From positions 2,170,001-2,234,000 of the forward strand of contig JADJBK010000006.1 in the NCBI GenBank assembly GCA_016703745.1: DNA of 64,000 bases. The letters are read 5' to 3'. Shown piece by piece: positions 35,419-45,424 of the stretch (position 1 is the stretch's first letter; each line of letters begins with the position of its first letter). Source of the DNA: Nitrosomonas sp. (GTDB lineage: Bacteria > Pseudomonadota > Gammaproteobacteria > Burkholderiales > Nitrosomonadaceae). The notes beneath the pieces are model-generated. The model did not search any database. It saw only the letters and a list, made by a program, of their open reading frames with translations, and was not told where the DNA came from. The position numbers were made by a program, and so were the translations under genes.

Positions 35419-35920
35419 TTTTCTGGATTATTCTCCTCTGCATTACCTTACAGGATGATAAGCAAAAGCATATCAGCAACTGGCAAGCGAGCGGTTTGTC
35501 GCAGGCAGTCTATTGCCGGGCGCGCGGGTTGAATGCGAAGACGTTTGGGAACTGGTTGCGCGCTCACCGGCGTGGGCGCGATGATATCAAGCTGCCAGCC
35601 TTGATTCCGGTTACGATCAAACCGGCTTTCTTCCGATCGACAACAACCCGGTGGAGAACACCATCCGCCCGATCGCAATCGGCAAAAAGAATTGGCTATT
35701 CACCGGATCGGAACGTGCCGGTCAACGCGCCGCTGCCATTCAAACCTTGTTCGGTACCGCGCAACTCAACAAACTCGATCCCGCCGCATGGCTTGCAGAC
35801 ACACTCGCCAGACTACCCACCTGGCCCAATAACCACATCGATGAATTGCTGCCACTTACACCAGCATTCATTCAATCACTTAAACAGCAGGAAAGATAGA
35901 TGGGAGCGCTGGACGGTTAC
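35384..35920. mobile_element. IS66-family deletion derivative, 537 bp
   Basis: Terminal inverted repeats GTAACCGTCCAACGCTCCCA at the left and its complement (one mismatch in 24) at the right. Inside, the start of TnpA (HISNWQASGLSQAVYCRARG, LNAKTFGNWLRAHRRGRDD) is joined near 35630 to the C-terminus of TnpC (IDNNPVENTIRPIAIGKKNW, LFTGSERAGQRAAAIQTLFG). TnpB and most of TnpC are deleted. No 8-bp target duplication is visible. Both ends are intact, so it could be mobilised in trans. Confidence 0.85.
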
Positions 35921-35946
35921 AAAACTCTGAATTTTTAGAAACGCCC

Positions 35947-37344
35947 TTAGCCATATTTTTTACGATTGCGACGCCGGCGGCTGTGGGCCTGCTGCAGCTC
36001 TTTTTCAGTTGGAGGAGGTGCTTTTTTATCCGCATAAGGATTTTTTCCTGATCTAAACTCTACCCGTAAAGGCGTACCTTTCAAGTCAAAGGTTTTCCTG
36101 AGTGTATGTTCAAGATAACGCCGATAGGTTGCTGGCACATGTTCCAGCATTGAGCCATGGATAATGATTAATGGAGGGTTGGACCCTCCCTGGTGCGCAT
36201 AACGTAATTTTGGCCGGGACACCCCCCCGCGCGGTGGAGGTTGTTTAGCTACAGCAGCAAGCATGGCCCGCGTCAGACGAGGCGTCGGAATATGCGCCAT
36301 TGCCGCTGCATAGGCTTCATCAACCGATGGCATCAATCGCTTGAGCCCATGCCCATGCAATGCGGAAATATAGTGCAAACTGGCAAAATCGAGAAATGCC
36401 AGTTTGCGTTCCAGTTCGCGCTTAATTGTTTCGCGCGCGTATTCATCCAGTCCATCCCATTTATTCACTGCCACAACCAACGCACGGCCTGTTTCATAGA
36501 TAAAACTGGCAATGTGGGCGTCCTGCTCAGAAATGTGATTATGCGCATCCAGTACCAAAATGACGAGATTGGCGGCCTCAATCGACTGTAGCGTTTTGAT
36601 CACCGAGAATTTTTCCAGCGTCTCCAGCACCTTGCCACGACGACGCAGGCCAGCAGTATCAATTAGGGTATATTGGCGCTGATTACATTCAAAATCAATG
36701 TAAATACTGTCACGAGTGGTACCAGGCTGGTCAAAAGCAATCACACGTTCTTCGCCAAGCAAAGTATTGACCAGCGTGGATTTACCTACGTTAGGGCGAC
36801 CGACGATGGCAATTTTAGGATACTGCTCTGCGGGCAGATCCGCTTCTTCTAACGGAAAATCCGCCAGCGCCAAATCGATCAATTCACCGATATTGTCACC
36901 ATGAAGCGCCGAAACGGCGCAGGGTTCGCCCAGACCCAGCTCGTGAAACTCTGCAGTCATGATCGATAAACGCATGCCCTCAGTCTTGTTGACTATCAAT
37001 ATGATCTTATCTGCTCGCTTGCGTAACTGCTCAGCGACAATCTTATCCTGTGGCGATAATCCCTGCCGGCCATCTACCACAAACAGGATGACATCGCCTT
37101 CATCCACTGCCAGCAAGGTTTGCTTGGCCATCGCATGCAAAATCCCGGTCTTCACCACAGGTTCAAACCCGCCGGTGTCCACCACCAGATAGGGTTTATC
37201 TCCTAATTTTCCATGTCCATAATGACGATCACGCGTTAATCCCGGAATATCCGCCACCAAAGCATCACGACTACGGGTGAGGCGATTAAATAATGTAGAT
37301 TTTCCGACATTCGGACGTCCAACCAGGACGAGTGTAGGTTTCAT
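35947..37344 (-). CDS. der: Ribosome-assembly GTPase Der (EngA)
   Basis: 465 aa with two tandem G domains: GRPNVGKSTLFNRLTRS and DTGGFEP in the first, GRPNVGKSTLVNTLLGEE, DTAGLRRRGK and NKWDGLD in the second, then a KH-like C-terminal domain and a basic tail (HSRRRRNRKKYG). It acts in 50S subunit assembly. It is last in the cluster ndk-rlmN-pilW-rodZ-ispG-hisS-yfgM-bamB-der, all on the minus strand. Confidence 0.97.
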   Translation of the reverse strand: MKPTLVLVGRPNVGKSTLFNRLTRSRDALVADIPGLTRDRHYGHGKLGDKPYLVVDTGGFEPVVKTGILHAMAKQTLLAVDEGDVILFVVDGRQGLSPQDKIVAEQLRKRADKIILIVNKTEGMRLSIMTAEFHELGLGEPCAVSALHGDNIGELIDLALADFPLEEADLPAEQYPKIAIVGRPNVGKSTLVNTLLGEERVIAFDQPGTTRDSIYIDFECNQRQYTLIDTAGLRRRGKVLETLEKFSVIKTLQSIEAANLVILVLDAHNHISEQDAHIASFIYETGRALVVAVNKWDGLDEYARETIKRELERKLAFLDFASLHYISALHGHGLKRLMPSVDEAYAAAMAHIPTPRLTRAMLAAVAKQPPPRGGVSRPKLRYAHQGGSNPPLIIIHGSMLEHVPATYRRYLEHTLRKTFDLKGTPLRVEFRSGKNPYADKKAPPPTEKELQQAHSRRRRNRKKYG

Positions 37345-37475
37345 GATGATAAGTTAATGGTCAATTGGAAGGGAAAATTTGCCGCGAATGACCAGGTGAA
37401 ATGAAGACTTCTAATACGATTAACGACGATTTGACAAAACGCAGCACCGAAAAAAAACACCCAATATCGGGCAGG

Positions 37476-38699
37476 TTATGGCAAAGAAAATGCAAATACC
37501 CCTCCCTTCTGGGTTTGTACCACAAATCCATCCGGGAGATATTCGGGCGCAGACAAAATCGGACTGCCATCGGTAGGGGCGCGCGCCAGTAACGTGCCAT
37601 CATTACGGCTAAGTATCGTGACGTACCCTTTATCATCACCAATGACCAGGCGTGCACCACGCGCAATCAACGACAAGGTGATCTTGCGACTACCAAGCTT
37701 GCCTTGTTTCCAGTCAGTGACACCGCTGCTCCTGTCATAGGCTGCCAATGCACCCTGTTCTTCACTGACATAGACTCGCTGATTGTCCATAATCAGCCCC
37801 GCGTTGCTTGACGCATCCTTGCTCCAGATCTGGTTGCCGCTGGCAAGCTCAAAACAGGCAACCCGACCACGGTAGGCAACTGCACAGACACTGTTCTGAT
37901 CGATAGCTGGCAGACCGCTGATATCGGTCATACGTTCAAGTTCTGTCACCCCACGAGGCAAGGCGACCGTTGCCTCCCAGCCCACATTGCCATCCTGCAG
38001 ATTAATCGCGATCAGCTTTCCCCCGGGAAAACCGGCAAAAATTGCACCAGGAAATAGCGCTACCCCAGCATAACTCCGTACCGTCAAGGGTGGCGTAGCA
38101 CCCTGATAAACCCAGATACGTGAACCATCATCGGCATTGAGCCCGAAAAGCCTGCCGTCTCCCGTTCGCACCACAACTATCCCGCTATCCACATGGGGAG
38201 GGCTGAGAATTTCGCTGCTAACCTGCGCCTGCCATAACAGATTGCCGGATTCATCAAAAGCCAACACCTCGCCTTTGTAAGTTCCCAGCAGAATCAAACC
38301 TTCGCCTATACCGACACCACCAGACAGGCGTTTGTCGGTATCAATCTGCCAGGCTTTTTCACCTGAACCCGCATCCAGCCTGGCCAAAAGGCCATTTTCA
38401 TCGGCAACGTACAGCCCGCCGCCATCATAGACCGGATAAAATACCGCTGTCTTGCTCTCCGCGAGCTTTACCTTCCATAAACTTTCTATACTGGGTAAGG
38501 CAGCAAGTGCAGCCATGTCATCTTCATCTATCTCGACTTCATCGGTATCTTTACTGAAAAGATCAGTGAAATGTCCTCCGCCCAAGTTACCCAGACCCAG
38601 GCTTTCACAGCCAGTCAACATCAGCAGCATCAGACCCATACCCATGCCCCGTAACAACGAAACCGAGAAAAAACTGGATGGGCGTGTGCTGAGAGTCAT
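37476..38699 (-). CDS. bamB: Outer membrane assembly lipoprotein BamB
   Basis: A 407-aa lipoprotein with lipobox MLTGC near residue 30 and eight PQQ-type beta-propeller blades (DAGSGEKAWQIDTDKRL, AFDESGNLLWQAQVS, LNADDGSRIWVYQGATPPL). It scaffolds the BAM complex that inserts outer membrane proteins. It follows yfgM immediately and precedes der, the standard arrangement. Confidence 0.94.
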   Translation of the reverse strand: MTLSTRPSSFFSVSLLRGMGMGLMLLMLTGCESLGLGNLGGGHFTDLFSKDTDEVEIDEDDMAALAALPSIESLWKVKLAESKTAVFYPVYDGGGLYVADENGLLARLDAGSGEKAWQIDTDKRLSGGVGIGEGLILLGTYKGEVLAFDESGNLLWQAQVSSEILSPPHVDSGIVVVRTGDGRLFGLNADDGSRIWVYQGATPPLTVRSYAGVALFPGAIFAGFPGGKLIAINLQDGNVGWEATVALPRGVTELERMTDISGLPAIDQNSVCAVAYRGRVACFELASGNQIWSKDASSNAGLIMDNQRVYVSEEQGALAAYDRSSGVTDWKQGKLGSRKITLSLIARGARLVIGDDKGYVTILSRNDGTLLARAPTDGSPILSAPEYLPDGFVVQTQKGGVFAFSLP

Positions 38700-38702
38700 T
38701 GC

Positions 38703-39338
38703 TTAATCTCTTAGTGCATCCATCTTCATTTGCACGATATTCTGGTAGGAACTTTGCCCGCTCAAACGATCAAGTGCTTGATGATAAGCGGTGCGCGCTT
38801 CTTTTGTTTTACCGGAAGCAACGAGCACATCTCCACGTAGATCCGCATAAAGTCCAGCAAAAGATGTTCCATGTTTCGTATTCAACAGGGAAAGCGCCTG
38901 TTCAAACTGTTGCTCATCCAGCAAGATTCCCGCCAGGCGTAAACGCGCCAGATCCTTCAGCTCCATTTCTTCGGATTTATCCAGAACCCACTGCAGCATC
39001 GTTTTAGCTGTGAGAATATCACCAGTCTTGAAACTTGCTTGAGCCGAAATCAAAGCCGCACGCGACGCATAACCGCTACTGGAAAAACCTTCTGTCAATA
39101 ACAATGCCGCATCCCGGATCTTTCCGGCATCACCCGTTTTATCGAGCTGTTGTTGAAGAACGGCATACAAGTCAGCTGCTTGCTCTGCCTGCTGACTCTT
39201 ATAATGACCCCACAATCGGTTACCCGCAACACTGGCCACCAAAATCGCCACACTCAGCAAAATTATGTTGCCGTTGGCAGCCCACCAGGCTTTTAAACGA
39301 TCAATTTTCTCCTGCTCTTCAAAATCAAGTGATGACAT
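38703..39338 (-). CDS. yfgM: YfgM-like tetratricopeptide membrane protein
   Basis: 211 aa. A cytoplasmic start MSSLDFEEQEKIDRLKAWWA, one membrane helix (NIILLSVAILVASVAGNRLW), then a periplasmic TPR-like domain (LLTEGFSSSGYASRAALISA, LARLRLAGILLDEQQFEQAL). It is the ancillary SecYEG translocon subunit, interacting with PpiD in the family. It lies between hisS and bamB. Confidence 0.88.
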   Translation of the reverse strand: MSSLDFEEQEKIDRLKAWWAANGNIILLSVAILVASVAGNRLWGHYKSQQAEQAADLYAVLQQQLDKTGDAGKIRDAALLLTEGFSSSGYASRAALISAQASFKTGDILTAKTMLQWVLDKSEEMELKDLARLRLAGILLDEQQFEQALSLLNTKHGTSFAGLYADLRGDVLVASGKTKEARTAYHQALDRLSGQSSYQNIVQMKMDALRD

Positions 39339-39373
39339 CGCGTTATTCCTTTCTAATAAACTGCTTTAATAGG

Positions 39374-40636
39374 TTAATTTTTACCCAGTAGGGCACAGAT
39401 TTCAGCCAGGTCGACACTCACCTGCTCGGCAGCTTCACGTAACGGTTTGAGACTGATTCTCCTGGCCTTTGCCTCATCATCTCCGATAACCGCCGCAAAT
39501 TGAGCGCCACTGACATCAGCTTTTTTCATTTGTGATTTGAAAGCTCCCCCGCCGTTATGCAATACCACCTTGACGCCCTGATCGCGCAAGTATTCGGCAA
39601 CTTCCCACGCAAAATCAGCCGCCATTTCACCCTGATGAACCACATAAATATCGGGACGATTCGCCGTGTATGTCTCATCCAGACCCACCATGAGCGCCAG
39701 GATTCGCTCAATCCCCATGGCGAAACCGCAGGCAGGCGCCGGTTTTCCTCCCACTTGCGCAATCAGCCCATCGTAACGTCCACCCGCGCAAATCGTACCC
39801 TGCGCACCGAGATGATCGCTCACCCACTCGAATACCGTGCGATTATAGTAATCCAGCCCCCTCACAAGACGCGGATTGATGGTGAAATCCACCCCACGAT
39901 TTCGCAGAATAGTTTGCAGGGATTCGAAATGAGCCAGCGATTCCTCATCCAGATCATCAAACAGTCTGGGAGCATCTTTCAATAGCTCCTGCATAGCGGG
40001 ATTCTTGCTGTCAAGGATACGCAGCGGATTGCTGTGCAGGCGCCGGCGAGCATCTTCATCAAGCTGATCAGCAAATCTTTCAAGATAACTAACCAACCTG
40101 GCACGATAAATGGCGCGCGAATCCGGGCTGCCGAGCGTGCCAATCTCCAGGCGAACAGGCGTAACACCTAACAGACGCCACAATCTGGCACACATGATGA
40201 TATGTTCGGCATCGATATCGGGACCCGAAAAGCCGAGTGCCTCAACACCGACCTGGTGAAACTGGCGATAGCGTCCTTTTTGCGGCCGTTCATGCCGGAA
40301 CATCGGGCCGCTGTAATAAAGCCGCTGTGGGCCGGTATACAGCAAATTGTGCTCAATAACCGCGCGCACACAAGAAGCGGTTCCTTCCGGGCGCAACGTC
40401 AGCTGCTCACCATTGAGATGATCGACAAACGTATACATCTCTTTTTCAACGATATCCGTAATGGCGCCAATCGAGCGTACAAACAAGTCAGTCTGTTCCA
40501 CCACCGGCGTGCGCAAATTACGATAACCGTAGGCAGCCAGCCAGGTGCGAATGATTTCTTCGAAGTAACCCCACTTGTCACTCTCATCCGGCAGGATATC
40601 ATTCATCCCGCGAATGGCACGTATTACACTAGACAT
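39374..40636 (-). CDS. hisS: Histidyl-tRNA synthetase
   Basis: A 420-aa class II synthetase. RAIRGMNDILPDES begins the catalytic domain. Motif 2 is around MFRHERPQKGRYRQFHQVG, histidine-binding VRGLDYYNRTVFEW, motif 3 PACGFAMGIERIL, and an anticodon-binding C-terminus. ATG 40636 overlaps the end of ispG by 8 bases; a longer frame upstream is a shadow of ispG. Confidence 0.96.
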   Translation of the reverse strand: MSSVIRAIRGMNDILPDESDKWGYFEEIIRTWLAAYGYRNLRTPVVEQTDLFVRSIGAITDIVEKEMYTFVDHLNGEQLTLRPEGTASCVRAVIEHNLLYTGPQRLYYSGPMFRHERPQKGRYRQFHQVGVEALGFSGPDIDAEHIIMCARLWRLLGVTPVRLEIGTLGSPDSRAIYRARLVSYLERFADQLDEDARRRLHSNPLRILDSKNPAMQELLKDAPRLFDDLDEESLAHFESLQTILRNRGVDFTINPRLVRGLDYYNRTVFEWVSDHLGAQGTICAGGRYDGLIAQVGGKPAPACGFAMGIERILALMVGLDETYTANRPDIYVVHQGEMAADFAWEVAEYLRDQGVKVVLHNGGGAFKSQMKKADVSGAQFAAVIGDDEAKARRISLKPLREAAEQVSVDLAEICALLGKN

Positions 40637-41873
40637 TGACGCGTTTTTTCTGGTAGTGGGTACGCACGTATTCGTCAACAATGGAACGGAACTCTCCGGC
40701 AATGTTATCACCCTTGAGCGTAACGGTTTTTTGCCCATCGACAAACACGGGCGCAACCGGATTCTCGCCTGACCCAGGCAAGCTGATGCCAATATTGGCA
40801 TGCTTGCTTTCACCCGGTCCATTGACAACACAACCCATCACCGCCAGTGTCATATTTTCAACGCCGTCATACTGATCCCGCCAGTCAAGCATTTTCTCGC
40901 GAACGTAAGCCTGGATACTTTCCGCCAATTCCTGAAAATAGGTACTGGTGGTACGGCCACAACCCGGGCAAGCCGCTACCAGCGGCACGAAGGCGCGCAA
41001 ACCCATGGTTTGCAGTATTTCCTGCGCGACGATAACCTCACGAGTACGATCTCCCCCCGGTTCCGGAGTCAGCGAAATGCGAATCGTATCGCCCATACCG
41101 GAAAACAACAGGACGGACAGAGCCGCCGTTGAAGCAACAATCCCTTTGGAACCCATGCCAGCCTCGGTCAATCCCAGATGCAACGCATAATCACATTGCC
41201 CGGCAAGCTCACTATAAACGGCGATCAGATCCTGCACACCGCTCACCTTGCACGACAGCACGATATGATCACGCGGCAGTCCGAGCTCTTCAGCCTTGGC
41301 CGCACTTTCCAGCGCGGAAGTAATCAGCGCCTTGCGCATGACCTGCCCCGCATCCAGCGGTTGTGGCAAGCGGGCATTCTCATCCATGATGCGTACCAGC
41401 ATTTCCGGATCGAGACTACCCCAATTGACACCTATCCGGATTGGTTTGTCATATTTACACGCGATCTCGATCAAGGTTGAGAACTGCTCATCACGTTTCT
41501 TACCATGCCCGACATTTCCAGGATTGATACGGTACTTGGCCAGTGCCTGCGCACATTCGGGATACGCACCTAACAGTTTGTGCCCATTGAAATGGAAATC
41601 TCCTATCAGTGGCACATTACAACCCATTGCATCCAGTCTCGCGCGGATTCCCGCAACGGCAGCGGCGGATTCCGCATTATTGACGGTAATTCTGACCAAT
41701 TCCGAACCAGCGCGCGCCAGTTGCGCTACTTGCTGCGTAGTGGCAATTTCATCAGCGGTATCCGTATTGGTCATGGACTGCACCACGACTGGCGCATCAC
41801 CACCAATCATGACCGACCCCACTTTAACCCCGACACATTTTCTACGTGGACTGACAATTACATTTGTTAACAT
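40629..41873 (-). CDS. ispG: (E)-4-hydroxy-3-methylbut-2-enyl-diphosphate synthase
   Basis: A 414-aa TIM barrel plus [4Fe-4S] domain; it reduces MEcPP to HMBPP in the MEP isoprenoid pathway. N-terminal VVVQSMTNTDTADEIATTQQ and cluster ligands CPGCGR and GCVVNGPGES are present. Insertion-containing long forms exist; this is the ordinary bacterial length. Downstream of rodZ, overlapping hisS. Confidence 0.95.
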   Translation of the reverse strand: MLTNVIVSPRRKCVGVKVGSVMIGGDAPVVVQSMTNTDTADEIATTQQVAQLARAGSELVRITVNNAESAAAVAGIRARLDAMGCNVPLIGDFHFNGHKLLGAYPECAQALAKYRINPGNVGHGKKRDEQFSTLIEIACKYDKPIRIGVNWGSLDPEMLVRIMDENARLPQPLDAGQVMRKALITSALESAAKAEELGLPRDHIVLSCKVSGVQDLIAVYSELAGQCDYALHLGLTEAGMGSKGIVASTAALSVLLFSGMGDTIRISLTPEPGGDRTREVIVAQEILQTMGLRAFVPLVAACPGCGRTTSTYFQELAESIQAYVREKMLDWRDQYDGVENMTLAVMGCVVNGPGESKHANIGISLPGSGENPVAPVFVDGQKTVTLKGDNIAGEFRSIVDEYVRTHYQKKRVNV

Positions 41874-41931
41874 GAGTTTGCGTATATTATTGAATAATAA
41901 AGTTATTTGTCAGCCAGTTTATCGCCACAAA

Positions 41932-43044
41932 TTATTCCAGCGAGAAACGCGCGACATCATCATTGCCACGAGTATAGGGAGCAAGATCCACTGCACGCCC
42001 GCCATAAGTCAGCGTTACTCCCGCCGCATTACCAATCACCAGATATAACGGCGGTTTTCCACTGACTGTTTGTTCAGAACCGCGCGCATGAATTTTTTCC
42101 AGAATAACATTGCCTTCGCTATCCTTCACTTTGACCCAGGAGTCGCGTGAAAAAATAAAATGCAATGATTTGCCAGAACCATCCTCCTCTGCTGTTGCAG
42201 TAGATTCAATTGCCTGGCCAGCAGGCAGCCGGGTTCCGGACAAAGCTTCTTTCACCTGACCGGGCTGAGTAACAGGTGGCAGAGGCGGTGGAACAGACGG
42301 CGCTCCCGCAGAAAACGAAAAAGAGGGCGAGGTTATTGCCGGCAAAGGCAATTCAATTGCGGTCTGTCCATCCGTAGAAGCACTTTCGGACAGAGAAGGC
42401 AGATCCAGGTCACCCAGTAATGCAGACGACTGTTGATCAAGCTTCTCCGACTGAAAAAGCATATACCCCCCCAGCGCAACGCCGATTGCCAGTAGAAAAT
42501 AAAGCCATTTTCCACCGCCACTATCACGCTCATGGCTCGAAAGCAGTTTGACTGGCTGCATACCTCGCGCCAGACTACCCTCTCCATGCGTGTGTGCCGC
42601 CAAATTACGTGGCAACATCTGCAACAGCTGATCCACATTGGCAAGACGCAGTATCCGCGCGTAATTACGGACATACCCCCTCAGAAATGTGGAGGCAGGC
42701 GAAGGTAAGGAAGCATAGTCCTGCGACTCGATTGCCAGGACCTGCTGTTCTGACAAACACAAACGTCGCGCCACTTCACCAGGTTTCAATCCCTGCCGAA
42801 CTCTTTCATCGCGCAATTGCTCTCCAAGCGAAGTCGTCAAATTCGTTTCCGCTGGATTGCTCATTGGCTGATCGTTGGACGCAAAACCGGCAGAACCGGA
42901 TGACTCCTCGTCATTCTCGCAAATATCCAGCACGGTTTCATTATCTGATACCGATGGGTTCCCGGATGATTCATCAGGCAATGCCTGAACAATCTCCGCA
43001 TCCGATGGAATATGTGATTCACTGTCTCGCTGATTCTCACTCAT
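41932..43044 (-). CDS. rodZ: RodZ-like cytoskeletal membrane protein
   Basis: 370 aa. An acidic N-terminal stretch, then a helix-turn-helix of the Xre/HTH_25 type (LGEQLRDERVRQGLKPGEVA, RRLCLSEQQVLAIE), one membrane helix (KWLYFLLAIGVALGGYMLF), a Pro/Ser-rich linker and a C-terminal DUF4115 domain (FIFSRDSWVKVKDSEGNVI). RodZ links MreB to the elongasome. Overlaps the pilW end by 8 bases. Confidence 0.9.
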   Translation of the reverse strand: MSENQRDSESHIPSDAEIVQALPDESSGNPSVSDNETVLDICENDEESSGSAGFASNDQPMSNPAETNLTTSLGEQLRDERVRQGLKPGEVARRLCLSEQQVLAIESQDYASLPSPASTFLRGYVRNYARILRLANVDQLLQMLPRNLAAHTHGEGSLARGMQPVKLLSSHERDSGGGKWLYFLLAIGVALGGYMLFQSEKLDQQSSALLGDLDLPSLSESASTDGQTAIELPLPAITSPSFSFSAGAPSVPPPLPPVTQPGQVKEALSGTRLPAGQAIESTATAEEDGSGKSLHFIFSRDSWVKVKDSEGNVILEKIHARGSEQTVSGKPPLYLVIGNAAGVTLTYGGRAVDLAPYTRGNDDVARFSLE

Positions 43045-43846
43045 GATTCACCTTGCCTGCACGCAGTGCTCTTGCTTCCCTCGAATCGGGAAAGCGTCTC
43101 TGTAATTGAAAAGCATAATTTTCCCGCGCATTCATATCATTGCCTGCCTGCGCGATTCGAACGGCCAGCCACAAACTCTCAGCCGTGGCAGAATAAACCT
43201 GTAAATGCCGGGCGATTTCAGACTCGGCGGTTTCCAGGTTACCTTTTTTCAGATCGAGCTCGATCAACCCAAGCCTGGCCAGCGCATAACCAGGGCGGAT
43301 AATCAATGCTTCACGAAAAAATGCGCGCGCGCGCTCGTAATCTGGCAATTTCAACAAGCACAAACCCGCATTTGCGTAACTTTTTTCAGGGGTATCGTAC
43401 AAGGGATCGCTGATTGCCTTCATAAAATGACTGACTGACTGTTCAATCCGGCCTTCTCTCCGTTGACACAAAAACCAGCCATAATTATTGTGAATATCAG
43501 GATCACTTCCTGCAATCTTAAGGGCACGCTCAAAATTATCCTCCGCGTGCGCATCTTCCTGCAAATCCATGTAGATCAGGCCCAGCATGTTGTAAGCGGA
43601 AGCATAATCCGACTTGGATTTGAGTGCTATATTCGCTTCTTCGATCGCCACCCGATACTGACCCCGCTGATAATACTGCCCGGCCAGTTCAGTATGTACA
43701 ACCGCGCTTTGCAATGCCTTCTGTTTAAGCTCCTCGGGCGTGGATTTATCCACAGCTGGTGCATGCGCACAGCCGGAAAGGTAAATCAGACAGAAAAGCA
43801 ACCCTCCCCCAGCCAATAATCTTGTCACACAATCAAGAGGTTTCAT
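43037..43846 (-). CDS. pilW: Type IV pilus biogenesis lipoprotein PilW/PilF
   Basis: 269 aa with lipobox YLSGC near residue 26 and at least four TPR units (YYQRGQYRVAIEEANIALKS, AYNMLGLIYMDLQEDAHAED, NNYGWFLCQ, AGLCLLKLPDYERARAFFRE). It is the pilotin for secretin PilQ. The ATG at 43846 gives the lipoprotein signal; the longer frame runs into rlmN. Its place between rlmN and rodZ is conserved. Confidence 0.92.
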   Translation of the reverse strand: MKPLDCVTRLLAGGGLLFCLIYLSGCAHAPAVDKSTPEELKQKALQSAVVHTELAGQYYQRGQYRVAIEEANIALKSKSDYASAYNMLGLIYMDLQEDAHAEDNFERALKIAGSDPDIHNNYGWFLCQRREGRIEQSVSHFMKAISDPLYDTPEKSYANAGLCLLKLPDYERARAFFREALIIRPGYALARLGLIELDLKKGNLETAESEIARHLQVYSATAESLWLAVRIAQAGNDMNARENYAFQLQRRFPDSREARALRAGKVNHE

Positions 43847-43862
43847 TTTTTGGATACCTAAT

Positions 43863-44948
43863 TTACCCGGTAACAACGGAACCCGCAGCCGTTCGACGGG
43901 TTTTATCCTGCACCTGCCCGGCAAGCTGACCACATGCCGCCGCAATATCATCGCCACGAGTTTTACGTACCGTATTGACAATACCGGCCTCTGACAGCAC
44001 TTCACGAAAATGGTCAATAGCCACAGCACTCGAACGTTGATAGCCAGAATTGGCAAAGGCGTTAAACGGAATCAGATTCAGTTTACACGGAATGGCCCTG
44101 ACCAGCTGCACCAGCTCACGTGCCTGCTCAACGCGGTCGTTGACCCCATCGAGCATGATGTACTCAAACGTCACGAAATCCCGTGGCGCCGCCGGAAGAT
44201 AGCGTTCGCAGGCAGCCAACAACTCCCTGATCGGATATTTTTTGTTGATGGGCACCAGCTGATCCCGCAAGGCATCGTTAGGCGCATGCAGCGAAACCGC
44301 AAGCGCAACCGGGCAACGCTCACGCAACCGGTCCATAGCAGGAACCAATCCGGAGGTGCTCACGGTAACCCGCCGACGCGACAACCCATAAGCGTAATCG
44401 CTCAGCATCAAATCCAGCGCCTGCACCAGATTTTCAAAATTGGCCAGTGGTTCACCCATTCCCATCATCACAACATTCGTCACTGGCCGCTGCGAATAGT
44501 TTGACTGGCTGGCACCCAACAACTGGTTGGCCAGCCACAATTGACCAATGATCTCCGCAACAGTCAGATTACGGTTGAAACCCTGCCGGCCCGTTGCGCA
44601 AAAGCTGCAAGCCAGCGCACACCCCACCTGGCTTGAAACGCAAAGCGTACCGCGATTGGGTTCAGGAATGAACACCGTTTCAACCGCATTGCCCGCGCCA
44701 GTTGAAATCAGCCATTTGCGCGTTCCGTCAGCAGCGGTATGATCACTGACAAACCCCGGGGGCTCGATCGTCACCACCCCCGTCAGTTTTTGTCGCAACT
44801 GCTTGGCCAGATCGCTCATGTCCGCAAACTCCGTCTTGCCGGATTGATGAATCCAGCGCAGCAACTGCCGGGCACGATAAGGTTTTTCCCCTATTCCCCG
44901 GCAAAAATCGACAAGCCCCGCTTCATTAAAATCCAGCAAATTAAGCAT
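43863..44948 (-). CDS. rlmN: Dual-specificity RNA methyltransferase RlmN
   Basis: A 361-aa radical-SAM enzyme forming m2A2503 in 23S rRNA and m2A37 in tRNAs. The CxxxCxxC cluster is in CALACSFCATGRQGF, preceded by FIPEPNRGTLCVSSQVG. MGMGEPLANFENL and the methyl-carrying Cys near the C-terminus (DDIAAACGQLAG) are present. It lies between ndk and pilW. Confidence 0.96.
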   Translation of the reverse strand: MLNLLDFNEAGLVDFCRGIGEKPYRARQLLRWIHQSGKTEFADMSDLAKQLRQKLTGVVTIEPPGFVSDHTAADGTRKWLISTGAGNAVETVFIPEPNRGTLCVSSQVGCALACSFCATGRQGFNRNLTVAEIIGQLWLANQLLGASQSNYSQRPVTNVVMMGMGEPLANFENLVQALDLMLSDYAYGLSRRRVTVSTSGLVPAMDRLRERCPVALAVSLHAPNDALRDQLVPINKKYPIRELLAACERYLPAAPRDFVTFEYIMLDGVNDRVEQARELVQLVRAIPCKLNLIPFNAFANSGYQRSSAVAIDHFREVLSEAGIVNTVRKTRGDDIAAACGQLAGQVQDKTRRTAAGSVVTG

Positions 44949-44993
44949 TGAATGAACTCTCTTGCCAACCCGTCAAACCTGGCCAATATGCAG

Positions 44994-45419
44994 TCAACGG
45001 GAATAGATATTCAACGAAGGAAAAAAACAGGCCATCTCAATTGCAGCAGTTTCAGCTGCATCCGAGCCATGCACAGCGTTGGCATCAATACTATCGGCAA
45101 AGTCGGCCCGAATGGTTCCTCTCTCCGCTTTTTTGGGATCAGTTGCGCCCATCAGCTCACGATTCTTCGCAATGGCGTTTTCCCCTTCCAGCACCTGGAT
45201 CATAACTGGCCCGGAAACCATAAAATCTACCAGATCCCTGAAAAAAGGCCGATCCTTGTGAATCGCATAAAACTGCTCCGCCTCCACTTTCGACAGATGC
45301 GCCATGCGTGCCGCGATAATTTTCAATCCGGCCGCTTCGAATCTGGCATAAATCTGACCTATTACGTTTTTTGCCACGGCATCCGGTTTGATTATGGATA
45401 AAGTCCTTTCGACAGCCAT
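44994..45419 (-). CDS. ndk: Nucleoside diphosphate kinase
   Basis: 141 aa. The N-terminus MAVERTLSIIKPDAVAKNVI, the substrate loop and the phospho-histidine motif DANAVHGSDAAETA are standard. It balances NTP/dNTP pools. ATG 45419 was preferred to an in-frame start four codons upstream. First gene of the minus-strand cluster down to der. Confidence 0.96.
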   Translation of the reverse strand: MAVERTLSIIKPDAVAKNVIGQIYARFEAAGLKIIAARMAHLSKVEAEQFYAIHKDRPFFRDLVDFMVSGPVMIQVLEGENAIAKNRELMGATDPKKAERGTIRADFADSIDANAVHGSDAAETAAIEMACFFPSLNIYSR

Positions 45420-45424
45420 CAAAT

